Origin: Duganella callida
Lineage (GTDB): Bacteria; Pseudomonadota; Gammaproteobacteria; Burkholderiales; Burkholderiaceae_D
Assembly: GCF_004614165.1 (NCBI RefSeq)
Contig: NZ_SPVG01000185.1
Location: 1-64,000 of the forward strand
Length of the DNA stretch: 64,000 nucleotides
Direction: 5' to 3'
Shown here: piece after piece, positions 25,291 to 34,608 of the stretch
Numbering within the stretch: the first letter of the stretch is position 1
Layout: the number at the start of each line of letters is the position of its first letter
Notes under the pieces: generated by a model
The model's input: only the letters and a program-made list of their open reading frames with translations
Told to the model about the DNA's origin: nothing
Databases searched by the model: none
Translations under genes and position numbers: made by a program

Positions 25291-26055
25291 CTATTTCACT
25301 TCTTTCCAGAACGACGCATTCAAGCGCCATGCCAGGAGGGCGAACACGGCCATGAAAATCACGACCAGGGCGCCCAATTTTTTGCGGGTCTGCGCTGCAG
25401 GTTCCGCCATCCACTCCATGTAGCCGACCAGGTCGGCAACGGCAGTGTCAAATTCAATCTTGTTTAGTTTACCCGGAGTGACCTGCTCAAATCCAGCAAA
25501 CTGGTGAATCATTTTGCCGTGTTCGTGCGGATCGGGCACTTCTTCCATCTTCACCTTCTGAATTCCTTGCAATTCCCACAAGACATGCGGCATCGCCACA
25601 TTGTTGACGACCAGGTTGTTCCAGCCGGTCGGCCGGGTGTCGTCCTTGTAGAAGGTGCGCAGATAGGTGTACAGGTAGTCACTGCCGCTGCCGGCGCCAG
25701 ACGCTTTCGCGCGCTTGATGACGGACAGGTCGGGCGGCACCACCCCGAACCAGGCTTTCGCGTCTTTCGGGTTCATGCTGGTGACCATCATTTCGCCGAC
25801 CTTCTCGCCGGTAAACAGCAAGTTGGCTTTGATCTGCTCCTCGCTCAAGCCCAGGTCCCGCAGGCGGTTGTAGCGCATGGAGGACGCATTATGACAGTTT
25901 AGGCAGTAATTGACGAACAGTTTGGCGCCGTGCTGCAGCGCCGCCATGTTATTCGAACGGTCCGGCGCCTTCTCCAGGGCGACGCCGCCCTCGTTGGCCA
26001 GGGCCAGGCCAGGTAACAATGCCAGAATGGCAAGCACACGTTTCGGGAATTTCAT
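25291..26055 (-). CDS. petC: cytochrome c1 of the bc1 complex
   Basis: 254 residues with a signal peptide (RVLAILALLPGLALA). The heme site CLNCH lies near residue 55. A methionine ligand is likely in the MPHVLWELQG region, the cytochrome c1 signature around the Met. A C-terminal membrane anchor (LGALVVIFMAVFALLAWRL) ends the protein. Cytochrome c1 takes electrons from the Rieske protein and passes them to soluble cytochrome c. Last gene of petABC. Confidence 0.94.
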   Translation of the reverse strand: MKFPKRVLAILALLPGLALANEGGVALEKAPDRSNNMAALQHGAKLFVNYCLNCHNASSMRYNRLRDLGLSEEQIKANLLFTGEKVGEMMVTSMNPKDAKAWFGVVPPDLSVIKRAKASGAGSGSDYLYTYLRTFYKDDTRPTGWNNLVVNNVAMPHVLWELQGIQKVKMEEVPDPHEHGKMIHQFAGFEQVTPGKLNKIEFDTAVADLVGYMEWMAEPAAQTRKKLGALVVIFMAVFALLAWRLNASFWKEVK

Positions 26056-26077
26056 CTGTTGTCCTTTTTGTACTTTA

Positions 26078-27490
26078 TCAATGGCCGTGGTAGACGACGC
26101 GGTCCGGAACCTTCTTGAACGTGCCCATGGCGCTCCACCATGGCATGAACAGGAAGAAACTAAAGTACAGCAGGGTGCAGACTTGCGAAACGATGGTGCG
26201 GCCTTCGGTAGGCGGCAGGGTGCCCAGGTAGCCCAGGGTCAGGAACGACAGGAAGAACACGGCGTACACGTACTTGTGCCAGCTTGGACGGTAGCGGATC
26301 GATTTCACCGGCGACTTGTCCAGCCACGGCAGGAAGGCCAGGATCACCACCGAGGAGCCGAAGAACACCACGCCCCAGAATTTCGCGTCCAGCACCTGCG
26401 GCAGCATGCCGATGATGGCCACCAGCGCGATCACGGCGATGATGGTCTTGGTCAGGCTGGCCAGCCGCGACTTCAGCCACACGAACACCACGTAGGCGGC
26501 CACGAAGAACATCAGCACCCACATGAAGTCGGCGGTGGTGGCGCGCAGCACCGAGTAGAACGCGGTGAAGTACCAGGTCGGCGCGATGTGCAGCGGGGTC
26601 TTCAGCGAGTCGCCGGGCAGGAAGTTGTTGTACTCGAGGAAGTAGCCGCCCATTTCCGGCGCGAAGAACACCACCGCGCTGAAGATCAGCAGGAACACCG
26701 ACACGCCGAACAGGTCGTGCACCGTGTAATACGGATGCGACGGGATGGAATCGACCGGGTGGCCGTCCGGACCCAGGTTTTCCTTGACCTCGATGCCGTC
26801 CGGATTGCTCGAGCCGACTTCGTGCAGCGCGATCAGGTGGGCCGCCACCAGACCCAGCAGCACCAGCGGGATCGCGATCACGTGGAAGGCGAAGAAGCGG
26901 TTCAGGGTGGCGTCGGACACCACGTAGTCGCCGCGTATCCACAGCGACAGGTCCGGGCCGATCAGCGGAATCGCGCCGAACAGGTTGACGATCACCTGCG
27001 CGCCCCAGTACGACATCTGGCCCCATGGCAGGAGGTAGCCGAAGAAGGCTTCGGCCATCAGGCACAGGAAGATGGCAAAGCCGAACAGCCAGATCAGTTC
27101 ACGCGGTTTGCGGTAAGAACCGTACAGAAGACCGCGTGTCATGTGCAGATAGACGATGATGAAGAACGATGAGGCTCCGGTCGAGTGCATATAGCGCACC
27201 AGCCAGCCCCACGGCACTTCGCGCATGATGTATTCGACCGAGCCGAAGGCCAGGTTGGCGTCCGGCTTGTAGTGCATGGTCAGGAAGATGCCGGTGACGA
27301 TCTGCAGCACCAGCACCAGCATCGCCAGCGAGCCGAAGATGTACCAGAAATTGAAGTTTTTCGGGGCGTAGTATTTGCCCCATTGATCATTCCACAGCTT
27401 GGAGAGCGGGAAGCGGTCATCGATCCAGCCCACGGCTTTTTGTGCGGCCGGCGCATCGGCCGGGAATTTTGTCTCCTTGAATGCCCCCAT
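26078..27490 (-). CDS. petB: cytochrome b of the bc1 complex
   Basis: 470 residues with about nine membrane helices. Heme-ligand histidines lie in LTMHYKP/RYMHSTGASSFF and in FHVIAIPLVLLGLVAAHLI; the quinol-site PEWY-like motif appears as APTWYFTAFY. It includes both the b6-like N-terminal and subunit-IV-like C-terminal parts in one chain, as in proteobacteria. Start MGAFKE is chosen because GAGG stands six bases upstream and the next gene's stop lies immediately before it. Core quinol:cytochrome c oxidoreductase subunit in the inner membrane. Confidence 0.95.
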   Translation of the reverse strand: MGAFKETKFPADAPAAQKAVGWIDDRFPLSKLWNDQWGKYYAPKNFNFWYIFGSLAMLVLVLQIVTGIFLTMHYKPDANLAFGSVEYIMREVPWGWLVRYMHSTGASSFFIIVYLHMTRGLLYGSYRKPRELIWLFGFAIFLCLMAEAFFGYLLPWGQMSYWGAQVIVNLFGAIPLIGPDLSLWIRGDYVVSDATLNRFFAFHVIAIPLVLLGLVAAHLIALHEVGSSNPDGIEVKENLGPDGHPVDSIPSHPYYTVHDLFGVSVFLLIFSAVVFFAPEMGGYFLEYNNFLPGDSLKTPLHIAPTWYFTAFYSVLRATTADFMWVLMFFVAAYVVFVWLKSRLASLTKTIIAVIALVAIIGMLPQVLDAKFWGVVFFGSSVVILAFLPWLDKSPVKSIRYRPSWHKYVYAVFFLSFLTLGYLGTLPPTEGRTIVSQVCTLLYFSFFLFMPWWSAMGTFKKVPDRVVYHGH

Positions 27491-27491
27491 C

Positions 27492-28100
27492 TTATGCCTC
27501 GCCTTTCTCGTCTTTGCCAATGACCAGCTTGGTGTCGCTCAAAAACATGTAGCGCGGAACTTGCAGATTGTCCGGCGCGGGTTTGTTCTTAAATACACGG
27601 CCAGCCATGTCGAAAGTCGAGCCATGGCAAGGGCAGAGGAAGCCGCCTTCCCAGTCGTCCGGCAGCGAGGGCTGGGGGCCCGGCGTGAACTTGGACGAGG
27701 GCGAGCAGCCCAGGTGCGTACAGATGCCGACCGCCACCATCAGTTCCGGCTTGCGCGAGCGCCATTCGTTGCGGGCGTATTCGGGGGTGAATTCGTCGGG
27801 ATTGCGTTTGGAGTCGGCGTCGGCGACCTTGCCGTCGGTTTTCTTCAGCGACGCCACCATTTCCGGCGTGCGCTTGATGATCCAGACCGGCTTGCCGCGC
27901 CATTCGACGGTTTTCATTTCGCCGGGATTCAGGGTGGAAATATCGACTTCCACCGGCGCGCCGGCTGCTTTCGCGCGTTCGGAGGGCTGGAAGGTGCTTA
28001 CCAAAGCCCCAGCCGTGGCCAGACCTACAACGCCGCCCGCCGCGCCGGTCGCAACCAGCAAACCACGGCGGCCGGAATCGACCTGCTTTTCGTTACTCAT
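27492..28100 (-). CDS. petA: Rieske iron-sulfur subunit of the bc1 complex
   Basis: 202 residues. The N-terminus has a twin-arginine-like signal anchor (SGRRGLLVATGAAGGVVG), which in this family stays as membrane anchor after Tat export. The [2Fe-2S] ligands are in CTHLGCSP and CPCHGSTFD. First gene of petABC; only one base separates its stop from the petB start. Confidence 0.95.
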   Translation of the reverse strand: MSNEKQVDSGRRGLLVATGAAGGVVGLATAGALVSTFQPSERAKAAGAPVEVDISTLNPGEMKTVEWRGKPVWIIKRTPEMVASLKKTDGKVADADSKRNPDEFTPEYARNEWRSRKPELMVAVGICTHLGCSPSSKFTPGPQPSLPDDWEGGFLCPCHGSTFDMAGRVFKNKPAPDNLQVPRYMFLSDTKLVIGKDEKGEA

Positions 28101-28438
28101 ACAAACCCCAATCAGTCAAAGTGCGAACAAAATCCCGGGAACTGTAGAACAAAACTGAAAACTTGCTGAAGCACGAAATCCAGCAACCTTACCTTAGAAG
28201 GTATGCCAGATGCAACTCTAATCACCAACGTTGCTCGATGCCCAAGTTTTGGCTGTTCACACCGCCCCGGTGCGATGATATGGGTTAGGGCCATGAGCGG
28301 AAATTGATGTAGGTCAATTTATAGCGTAATTCGGCTTGCAAATGCGTAAATAGCAACCGTGTTTGGAATCCAATTGAAAAAATAGTATGATCCAGAGGCA
28401 GTTTTGTTCACAAATGACCACACCGAAGGGGCCGACAC
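28101..28438. other. divergent promoter region petABC / mscL
   Basis: 338 bp without a supported gene. It must contain the promoters for petABC (leftward) and mscL (rightward). The part near mscL is AT-rich (around 28370-28390, with TAGTATGAT-like sequence), consistent with an mscL promoter. No clear operator or RNA structure is seen. Confidence 0.5.
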
Positions 28439-28879
28439 ATGTCGATGATGAAGGAATTTAAAGAATTCGCGATGAAGGGCAATGTGGTCGATTTGGCGGT
28501 CGGCGTGATCATCGGCGGCGCCTTCGGCAAGATCGTCGATTCGCTGGTGGCCGACATCATCATGCCGCCCATCGGCAAGCTGTTCGGCGGCCTGGATTTC
28601 GCCAACTACTACATCCCGCTGAACGGCCAGGCGCCCAACCTGAGCCTGGCGGAAGCGAAAAAACTGGGCGCCGTGTTCGCGTACGGGAATTTTGCTACCA
28701 TCTTGTTGAACTTCATCATCCTGGCGTTCGTGATCTTCCAGATGGTGCGGCTGATGAACAAGGCGCGTAACCTGGGCCACAAGCAGGAAGCGGCCGCCGC
28801 GGCCGCCGAGCCGCCGCCACCGCCGCCGGAAGACATCGTGCTGCTGCGTGAAATTCGCGATTCCCTGAAACACAAATAA
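28439..28879 (+). CDS. mscL: large-conductance mechanosensitive channel
   Basis: 146 residues. The N-terminal amphipathic helix ([19 protein letters not shown]) leads into the pore helix TM1 ([19 protein letters not shown]), then a periplasmic loop and TM2 ([19 protein letters not shown]). The cytoplasmic end has a run of Ala and Pro before the C-terminal helix ([16 protein letters not shown]), slightly longer than usual. MscL opens on membrane tension to release solutes during osmotic downshock. Confidence 0.95.
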   Translation: MSMMKEFKEFAMKGNVVDLAVGVIIGGAFGKIVDSLVADIIMPPIGKLFGGLDFANYYIPLNGQAPNLSLAEAKKLGAVFAYGNFATILLNFIILAFVIFQMVRLMNKARNLGHKQEAAAAAAEPPPPPPEDIVLLREIRDSLKHK

Positions 28880-28915
28880 TTGATCGCCGCCCCGAAGGCG
28901 GCAGGCTGGACTTGG

Positions 28916-30076
28916 ATGCGACGACTGTGGTTATTGTTTGCGCAAACGGTGACCGTCGTACTGGCACTGTATTTCGTCTACATGGCGGTAGGCCGCGAAC
29001 GGCCGGCGCCGGTGCGCGTGCAGCAGATGGGCAATACCGACCATCCGGCCGCCATGCTGGAGGCCGGGCCGGCCAAGCCGCCGGCGTCGGCGGTGGGGTC
29101 GTACCGGGCGGCGGCGGCGCGCGCCATGCCGGCGGTGGTCAACATCATCACCAGCAAGCGGCCCAAGCGCGGCAAGCATCCGCTGCTGCGCGATCCCTTC
29201 TTTAAAAAGTTCTTCGGCGACCGCGACGAGGATGCAGATGACGAGTCCAGCCTGGGCTCGGGCGTGATCGTCTCCGGTCAGGGCTATATCCTGACCAACA
29301 ACCACGTGGTCGAGGCGGCCGACGAGATCGAGGTGGTGCTGGCCGACGGCCGCAAGGCCGCCGCCAAGCTGGTCGGCACCGATCCCGAAACCGACCTGGC
29401 GGTGATCAAGATCAGCCTGGAAAAACTGCCGGTGATCGTGCTGGGCCAGGCCGAGCAGGCGCAGGTCGGCGACGTGGTGCTGGCGATCGGCAACCCGTTC
29501 GGCGTCGGCCAGACGGTGACCATGGGCATCATCTCCGCGCTGGGACGCAACAACCTGCACATCAACCATTTCGAGAATTTCATCCAGACCGACGCGGCGA
29601 TCAACTTCGGCAACTCGGGCGGGGCGCTGGTCGATGCCAGCGGCAACCTGCTGGGCATCAACTCGGCCATCTATTCGCAGAGCGGCGGCTCGGTCGGCAT
29701 CGGCTTCGCCATTCCCGTCTCGACCGCCAAGAATGTGATGGAAGCCATCATCAAGACCGGCCACGTGGTGCGCGGCTGGATCGGCGTGGAAACCCAGGAG
29801 ATCACGCCCGAGCTGGCCAGCAGCTTCGGCCTGCAGCGCCAGAGCGGCGCCATCATCGCCGGCGTGGTGCGCAACGGCCCGGCCGACAAGGGCGGCATCA
29901 AGCCGGGCGACATCTTGATCTCGGTCGACAACCAGCCGGTGACCGACACCAACACCATGCTCAACCTGATCGCCCAACTGGTTCCTGGCGGAAAAGCTAA
30001 AATGGTGGTCCTGCGTAAAAACAAGGAAACCACGCTGGACATCACGGTCGGCAAGCGGCCGGCCAACGCCAAATAA
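28916..30076 (+). CDS. DegS/HtrA-like periplasmic serine protease
   Basis: 386 residues. An N-terminal membrane anchor (LWLLFAQTVTVVLALYFVYM) is followed by the trypsin-like domain with His130 (TNNHVVEA), Asp160 (ETDLAV) and Ser234 (NFGNSGGAL), then a single PDZ domain (VVRNGPADKGGIKPGDIL). One PDZ and a retained anchor resemble DegS more than DegP/DegQ. Such proteases act in envelope stress. The ATG start is preferred over a TTG 36 bases upstream that directly abuts the mscL stop. No rseA-rseP partner is adjacent. Confidence 0.87.
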   Translation: MRRLWLLFAQTVTVVLALYFVYMAVGRERPAPVRVQQMGNTDHPAAMLEAGPAKPPASAVGSYRAAAARAMPAVVNIITSKRPKRGKHPLLRDPFFKKFFGDRDEDADDESSLGSGVIVSGQGYILTNNHVVEAADEIEVVLADGRKAAAKLVGTDPETDLAVIKISLEKLPVIVLGQAEQAQVGDVVLAIGNPFGVGQTVTMGIISALGRNNLHINHFENFIQTDAAINFGNSGGALVDASGNLLGINSAIYSQSGGSVGIGFAIPVSTAKNVMEAIIKTGHVVRGWIGVETQEITPELASSFGLQRQSGAIIAGVVRNGPADKGGIKPGDILISVDNQPVTDTNTMLNLIAQLVPGGKAKMVVLRKNKETTLDITVGKRPANAK

Positions 30077-30084
30077 GGAACTCC

Positions 30085-30771
30085 ATGCATCTGCGTGATC
30101 TGACCCAATACCTGCGTGAACTGGCGGACAACAACAACCGTCCCTGGTTCATCATGAACAAGCCGCGCTACGACATCCTGCGCGAAGAATTTCTGCAAGT
30201 GGTGACCGAGATGATTGCCGAGCTGGGCAAATTCGACGCCCAGGTCAAATTCAGCAATCCGAAAAAAGCCATGTTCCGCATCAACCGCGACGTGCGCTTC
30301 GCCCATGACAAGAGCCCGTACAAGACGCGCTTCTCGGCCGCGGTGGCGCCGAACGACATGCGCCGTCCCAGCAAGGCGGGCGGCCCGACCTACTACATGC
30401 AGATCGACGGCACGGGCCGGCTGCTGTTCGGCGCCGGCGAATACATGCCGCCGCCGCACCGGCTGAAAGCGCTGCGCCGCCACCTGGTCGAGGACGCGGC
30501 CGGCTTCCGCAAGGTATTGAAGAACAAGAAACTGGTGGCGACCTACGGCGACATCCAGAACGAAGGCAAGTTGCAGCGGCCGCCGAAGGGCTTCGACCCC
30601 GAGCACGAGCACATCGAATACATCAAGCTGAAGAGCTTCTTCATCTGGACCGAGGTGGACCTGCCGCTGAACCAGCCGGAAAAACTGGTGCCCATCCTGG
30701 CCGCCGGCCTGAAAGACGCCTATCCGCTGGTGGAATGGATGCGCGCCGCCAGAGAAGACGAGGAAGCATAA
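30085..30771 (+). CDS. DUF2461 domain protein
   Basis: 228 residues. It matches the DUF2461 (TIGR02453) family: LAELADNN-type start here as LRELADNNNRPWFIMNKPR, then FRINRDVRFAHDKSPYKT, YYMQIDGTGRLLFGAGEYM and the C-terminal ILAAGLKDAYPLVEWM. Function of the family is unknown. It follows the protease gene by eight bases and so is probably cotranscribed. A long palindrome begins immediately after its stop codon. Confidence 0.85.
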   Translation: MHLRDLTQYLRELADNNNRPWFIMNKPRYDILREEFLQVVTEMIAELGKFDAQVKFSNPKKAMFRINRDVRFAHDKSPYKTRFSAAVAPNDMRRPSKAGGPTYYMQIDGTGRLLFGAGEYMPPPHRLKALRRHLVEDAAGFRKVLKNKKLVATYGDIQNEGKLQRPPKGFDPEHEHIEYIKLKSFFIWTEVDLPLNQPEKLVPILAAGLKDAYPLVEWMRAAREDEEA

Positions 30772-30861
30772 TCCGGGGTCAGGTCTTCCATGGCGTCACG
30801 AACCCAACCGTAAGCGTGCTTACGGTTGGGTTCGTGACGCAATGGAAGACCTGACCCCGGA
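30772..30861. repeat. 90-bp near-perfect palindrome between convergent genes
   Basis: Two 44-base arms with a single mismatch and a 2-base centre fill the whole space between the DUF2461 stop and the gpsA stop. The ends read TCCGGGGTCAGGTCTTCCAT and its complement. The same CCGGGGTCAG end occurs in the palindrome at 55973-56066. It must form a very stable hairpin or cruciform and can end transcription from both sides. The shared end suggests a repeated element family. Confidence 0.85.
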
Positions 30862-30863
30862 GT

Positions 30864-31889
30864 TTATTCGTCGCGGGGATCGCGCGAGAGCAGGCGGGCG
30901 ACCATCGCCTGCGGCTGGTCGCCGTCGAACAGCACGCCAGCCACGGCGTTGGTGATCGGCATGTCGACGCCGACCCGCGCCGCCAGTTCGCGTACCGCCT
31001 TGGAACACGGCACGCCTTCGGCCACGTGGCCCAGTTCCTGCACGATGACGTCCAGCGGCTTGCCTTGCGCCAAGCCCAGGCCGACGCGGCGGTTGCGCGA
31101 CAGGTCGCCGGTGCACGTCAAAATCAGGTCGCCCATGCCGGTCAGACCCATGAAGGTTTCGGTCTGGCCGCCCAACGCCACGCCCAGGCGGGTGATTTCC
31201 GCCAGGCCACGCGTGATCAGCGCGGCGCGCGCGTTCAGGCCCAGGCCCAGGCCATCGGCGGCGCCGGTGGCGATCGCCAGCACGTTTTTCACCGCGCCGC
31301 CCACTTCGACGCCGACCAGGTCGTCGCTCGAGTAGACCCGCAGGTTGCCGCCGTGGACGATGTCGACCACGCGGGCGCGCAGTTCGGCCGAGTCGGAAGC
31401 GATGGTCAGCGCGCATGGCAGGCCTTTCGCCACCTCCTGTGCGAACGAGGGACCGGACAGGGCGCCGCCGGGCACCGCGTCGCCCAGCACTGCGCGCACG
31501 ATCTGGTGCGGCAGCAGGCCGGTTTCGTATTCAAAGCCTTTGCACAACCACACCACGTTGGGGATGGCGCGCCCCTTCAGCTGCTGCAGCAGCGGGCGCA
31601 AGCCGGCCACCGGGCAGGCGGCGATCAGCAGGCTGCCCGGTTCGGCCACGTGGGCCAGGGCGGCGTCGAAGTCGGCGGCGATTTGCAGGCCCGGCGGAAA
31701 CGGATGGCCGGGCAGGTAGCCGGTGTTTTCGCGCGCGGCCGCCATCTGTTGCAGCGCGGCCGCGTCGCGGCCCCACAGCAGCACCTCATGACGGTGCGCC
31801 AGGGCGATGGCCACGGCCGTGCCCCAGGCGCCGGCGCCGAGCACGCTCACTTTGCGGGCGGTGCCCGCAGCATTGCTTGTATCTTGCAT
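30864..31889 (-). CDS. gpsA: NAD(P)-dependent glycerol-3-phosphate dehydrogenase
   Basis: 341 residues. The Rossmann start [19 protein letters not shown] binds the cofactor; [15 protein letters not shown] and the substrate/catalytic Lys region [14 protein letters not shown] follow; the C-terminal half has [14 protein letters not shown]. GpsA reduces dihydroxyacetone phosphate to sn-glycerol-3-phosphate for phospholipid synthesis. It follows secB, grxC and a rhodanese on the same strand, a usual betaproteobacterial arrangement. Confidence 0.95.
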   Translation of the reverse strand: MQDTSNAAGTARKVSVLGAGAWGTAVAIALAHRHEVLLWGRDAAALQQMAAARENTGYLPGHPFPPGLQIAADFDAALAHVAEPGSLLIAACPVAGLRPLLQQLKGRAIPNVVWLCKGFEYETGLLPHQIVRAVLGDAVPGGALSGPSFAQEVAKGLPCALTIASDSAELRARVVDIVHGGNLRVYSSDDLVGVEVGGAVKNVLAIATGAADGLGLGLNARAALITRGLAEITRLGVALGGQTETFMGLTGMGDLILTCTGDLSRNRRVGLGLAQGKPLDVIVQELGHVAEGVPCSKAVRELAARVGVDMPITNAVAGVLFDGDQPQAMVARLLSRDPRDE

Positions 31890-31929
31890 GGGATCTCATC
31901 CGGCGCGTGGGGAGGCGCCGCTACGGCAA

Positions 31930-32373
31930 TTATATGCCCCAGACTTCGGAATTCTTGACGTAACCGACCAGCCCGTCACGGTGACGTACCTTGATCCAGC
32001 CGCCATTGGCGCTGTCGGCCACTTCCAGCAGCACGCCCTTGTCGGCGGTGAACACGGCGGCGGCGCTGTCGTCCGGATTGGCGCGGACTTTCAGGTTGGC
32101 CATCTTGACGATGACGTTGCGCTTGGCGCTCAGGCCCTTGGCCTCGGTCCAGGCCAGTTCACCGGACACGTCGCGCACTTTCAGCCATTCGCCATAGGCC
32201 AGCACCACTTCCAGCGGCGCGCCGCGCGGCACGACAAACAGCTTGCCGCCCTTGGTGGAGGGGGCGTCGTACAGGATCACGGGATTGGCGCCCACCGTCT
32301 TGAAGTCGTATGCCTGGCTGGCGGCAGCGGCCAGCGTCATGGTCAGTGCGGCGATCCAACGGGGAAATGTCAT
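31930..32373 (-). CDS. exported SH3-domain protein
   Basis: 147 residues with a signal peptide (WIAALTMTLAAAASQA). The mature part contains two SH3b-like segments: VGANPVILYDAPSTKGGKLF with GEWLKVRDVSGELAW, and MANLKVRANPDDSAAAVF with GGWIKVRHRDGLVGYV. Bacterial SH3b domains usually bind peptidoglycan or other envelope ligands. It lies between secB and gpsA, as in many relatives. Confidence 0.85.
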   Translation of the reverse strand: MTFPRWIAALTMTLAAAASQAYDFKTVGANPVILYDAPSTKGGKLFVVPRGAPLEVVLAYGEWLKVRDVSGELAWTEAKGLSAKRNVIVKMANLKVRANPDDSAAAVFTADKGVLLEVADSANGGWIKVRHRDGLVGYVKNSEVWGI

Positions 32374-32440
32374 GGCTTACCTTGAGGTGAAACAACCGCC
32401 GGGTGCGGGCCCGGCGGCATCGAGCTGTTGCGGCAGCAGC

Positions 32441-32914
32441 TTAGTGGGTCGCGTCTGGCGCAGGCGCGTTGGCGGCAGCCTCGGCGATCGCCTGTTGGCG
32501 CTGCTGGTAGAAGGCTTCGAAGTTGATCTCGGCCAGGTGGACCGGCGGGAAGCCGGCGCGGGTGATGACGTCGGCGATGTTCGAACGCAGGTATGGGTAC
32601 ACGATGTTCGGGCAGCCGATGCCCAGCAGCGGGTCCAGCTGCTCAGCAGGAATGTTGCGGGCTTCAAAGATGCCGGCTTGCTTGCCTTCAACCAGGAAGG
32701 CAACCTTGTCCTTGACCTTGGCGGTGACGGTGATGGTCACGGTCGATTCGAACACGCCGTCCGCCAGCGGCTCGGCGCCGACGTCCAGGGCCACTTCGAT
32801 GGTTGGCGCTTCTTGTTCCAGGAAGATCGCTGGCGAGTTAGGTTGTTCCAGCGACAGATCTTTCAGGTAGACGCGTTGGATTTGAAATACTGGTTGCAGA
32901 TTTTCTTCAGACAT
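32441..32914 (-). CDS. secB: protein-export chaperone SecB
   Basis: 157 residues, the normal size. Family segments are [65 protein letters not shown] and [17 protein letters not shown]. SecB keeps precursors unfolded and hands them to SecA. It lies downstream of grxC on the same strand; a 172-bp gap separates them. Confidence 0.95.
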   Translation of the reverse strand: MSEENLQPVFQIQRVYLKDLSLEQPNSPAIFLEQEAPTIEVALDVGAEPLADGVFESTVTITVTAKVKDKVAFLVEGKQAGIFEARNIPAEQLDPLLGIGCPNIVYPYLRSNIADVITRAGFPPVHLAEINFEAFYQQRQQAIAEAAANAPAPDATH

Positions 32915-33086
32915 GGAGCGCTTTCGTGATGTGAAAACGAGCGGCCTATATGGCTATAAGCCGCCCAGGATGATGTTTTGCTTGGTAAGGCCAGAACACA
33001 GCGCAAATCAAACGCGAGGGCAATTGTATCAAAACCATCATGGTTTTAAAGGCTTTCACCTGCCCCGCGTTGTATTATGTGGGCTG

Positions 33087-33347
33087 TTAGCCATTTAACA
33101 AGGGGGACAGGCCGCCCGCTTGATCCAGCGCATACAAATCGTCGAAACCGCCGACATGGGTGTCGCCGATATAGATTTGCGGCACGGTGCGGCGGCCGGT
33201 TTTCTGCATCATCACGACGCGCTGTTCCGGGTCGAGGTCGACGCGGATCTTCTTCAGGCCGGTCACGCCCTTGGCTTCCAGCAGGCGCTCGGCGCGCACG
33301 CAGTATGGGCAGACGGCGGTGGTGTACATGGTTACTTCGGTCGTCAT
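33087..33347 (-). CDS. grxC: glutaredoxin 3
   Basis: 86 residues. The redox site is CPYC (TTAVCPYCVRAERLLE); the glutathione-binding RRTVPQIYIGDTHVGGFDD follows. Start MTTEVT is set by AAGGAG a few bases upstream; the open frame continues farther upstream but has no other good start. The gene follows the rhodanese gene at 12 bases and belongs to the rhodanese-grxC-secB group. Confidence 0.93.
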   Translation of the reverse strand: MTTEVTMYTTAVCPYCVRAERLLEAKGVTGLKKIRVDLDPEQRVVMMQKTGRRTVPQIYIGDTHVGGFDDLYALDQAGGLSPLLNG

Positions 33348-33358
33348 AACGTTCTCCT

Positions 33359-33760
33359 TTACTTGGCCAGTGGCAGGCCGGCTTTTTGCCATGCGGCAAT
33401 GCCGCCTTCCAGATTGACCACGTCGCCGAAGCCGGCCTTGGCCAGTTTGGCGGCGGCGGCCGAAGCGCGGGCGCCGGTCTTGCATACCACGATGACACTC
33501 TGATTCTTGAACTTATTCAGTTCGCTAATTCGCTTATCGAGGTCGGCCAGAGGAATGTTGCGGGCTTCCGGCAGGTGGCCTTCGGCGAATTCCTTGGCGT
33601 CGCGCACGTCCAGCACCGTCGCCTTGCCGCGGTTGATCAGCATGGTGACGTCCTGCGGGCTGCCGCGTTTGCCGCGCTGGGTCAGCGACGGCCACAGCAG
33701 CGCACCGCCCGAAACCAGCACGATGGCAATCAAGAAAATATTGTCAATGAAGAATTTCAC
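33359..33760 (-). CDS. membrane-anchored rhodanese-like protein
   Basis: 133 residues. An N-terminal membrane helix (FIDNIFLIAIVLVSGGALLW) anchors a rhodanese domain with DVRDAKEFAEGHLPEARNIP and the active-site cysteine in VVCKTGARASAAA. It may move sulfane sulfur or act in redox homeostasis. It is cotranscribed with glutaredoxin; the upstream gene gpmA is divergent, so their promoters share the 100-bp gap. Confidence 0.88.
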   Translation of the reverse strand: MKFFIDNIFLIAIVLVSGGALLWPSLTQRGKRGSPQDVTMLINRGKATVLDVRDAKEFAEGHLPEARNIPLADLDKRISELNKFKNQSVIVVCKTGARASAAAAKLAKAGFGDVVNLEGGIAAWQKAGLPLAK

Positions 33761-33860
33761 AGGATTCCAATGGTTGAACTTAATCTGCGCATTATAAAAT
33801 AGAAGCTGTAAGCGTACTCAAAGCACCGGTTTTCCAACTTTTCCTGAAAAGATAGTCCTC

Positions 33861-34607
33861 ATGTACAAAATCGTTTTCATGCGCCACGGCGAATCCACCT
33901 GGAACCTGTCGAACCGTTTCACCGGCTGGACCGACGTCGATCTGACCGAAAAGGGCATCAATGAAGCCAAGCAGGCCGGCAAGCTGCTGAAGGAAGGCGG
34001 CTACACCTTCGACCTGGCGTACACCTCGGTGCTGAAGCGCGCCGTGCGCACGCTGTGGCTGGCGCTGGACGAGATGGACATGATGTATCTGCCGATCAAG
34101 AACGACTGGCGCCTGAACGAGCGTCACTACGGCGCCCTGCAGGGCCTGGACAAGGCCGAGACCGCCGCCAAGTACGGCGACCAGCAAGTGCTGGTCTGGC
34201 GCCGCAGCTACGACACGCCGCCGCCGGCGCTGGAGCCGACCGACGACCGCGCCTCGTTCAACGATCCGCGTTACGCCGGCCTGCGCAAAGAACAGATCCC
34301 GCTGACCGAGTGCCTGAAAGACACCGTGGCACGCGTGGTGCCGGCCTGGGACGAGGAGATCGCCCCGGCCATCCGCGCCGGCAAGAAGATCATCATCTCG
34401 GCCCACGGCAACAGCCTGCGCGCGCTGATCAAGATGCTGGACGGCATCAGCGACGACGACATCGTCGGTCTGAACATTCCGAACGGCACCCCGCTGGTGT
34501 ACGAGCTGGACGAGAACCTGAAGCCGATCCGCCACTACTACCTGGGCGACGCCGACGCCATCGCCGCCGCCCAGGCCGCCGTGGCCAACCAGGGCAAGGC
34601 CAAGTAA
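33861..34607 (+). CDS. gpmA: 2,3-bisphosphoglycerate-dependent phosphoglycerate mutase
   Basis: 248 residues. The phosphohistidine motif is [11 protein letters not shown] near the N-terminus; [16 protein letters not shown] and the second histidine in [12 protein letters not shown] complete the active site. It interconverts 3- and 2-phosphoglycerate in glycolysis. Immediately downstream, one base away, begins an EnvC-like gene. Confidence 0.95.
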   Translation: MYKIVFMRHGESTWNLSNRFTGWTDVDLTEKGINEAKQAGKLLKEGGYTFDLAYTSVLKRAVRTLWLALDEMDMMYLPIKNDWRLNERHYGALQGLDKAETAAKYGDQQVLVWRRSYDTPPPALEPTDDRASFNDPRYAGLRKEQIPLTECLKDTVARVVPAWDEEIAPAIRAGKKIIISAHGNSLRALIKMLDGISDDDIVGLNIPNGTPLVYELDENLKPIRHYYLGDADAIAAAQAAVANQGKAK

Positions 34608-34608
34608 T

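Noticed and set aside
33780-33800. gpmA promoter with TATAAA-like -10
   Set aside because: The TTGAAC candidate -35 is only 13 to 15 bases away, which is too close for a confident call.
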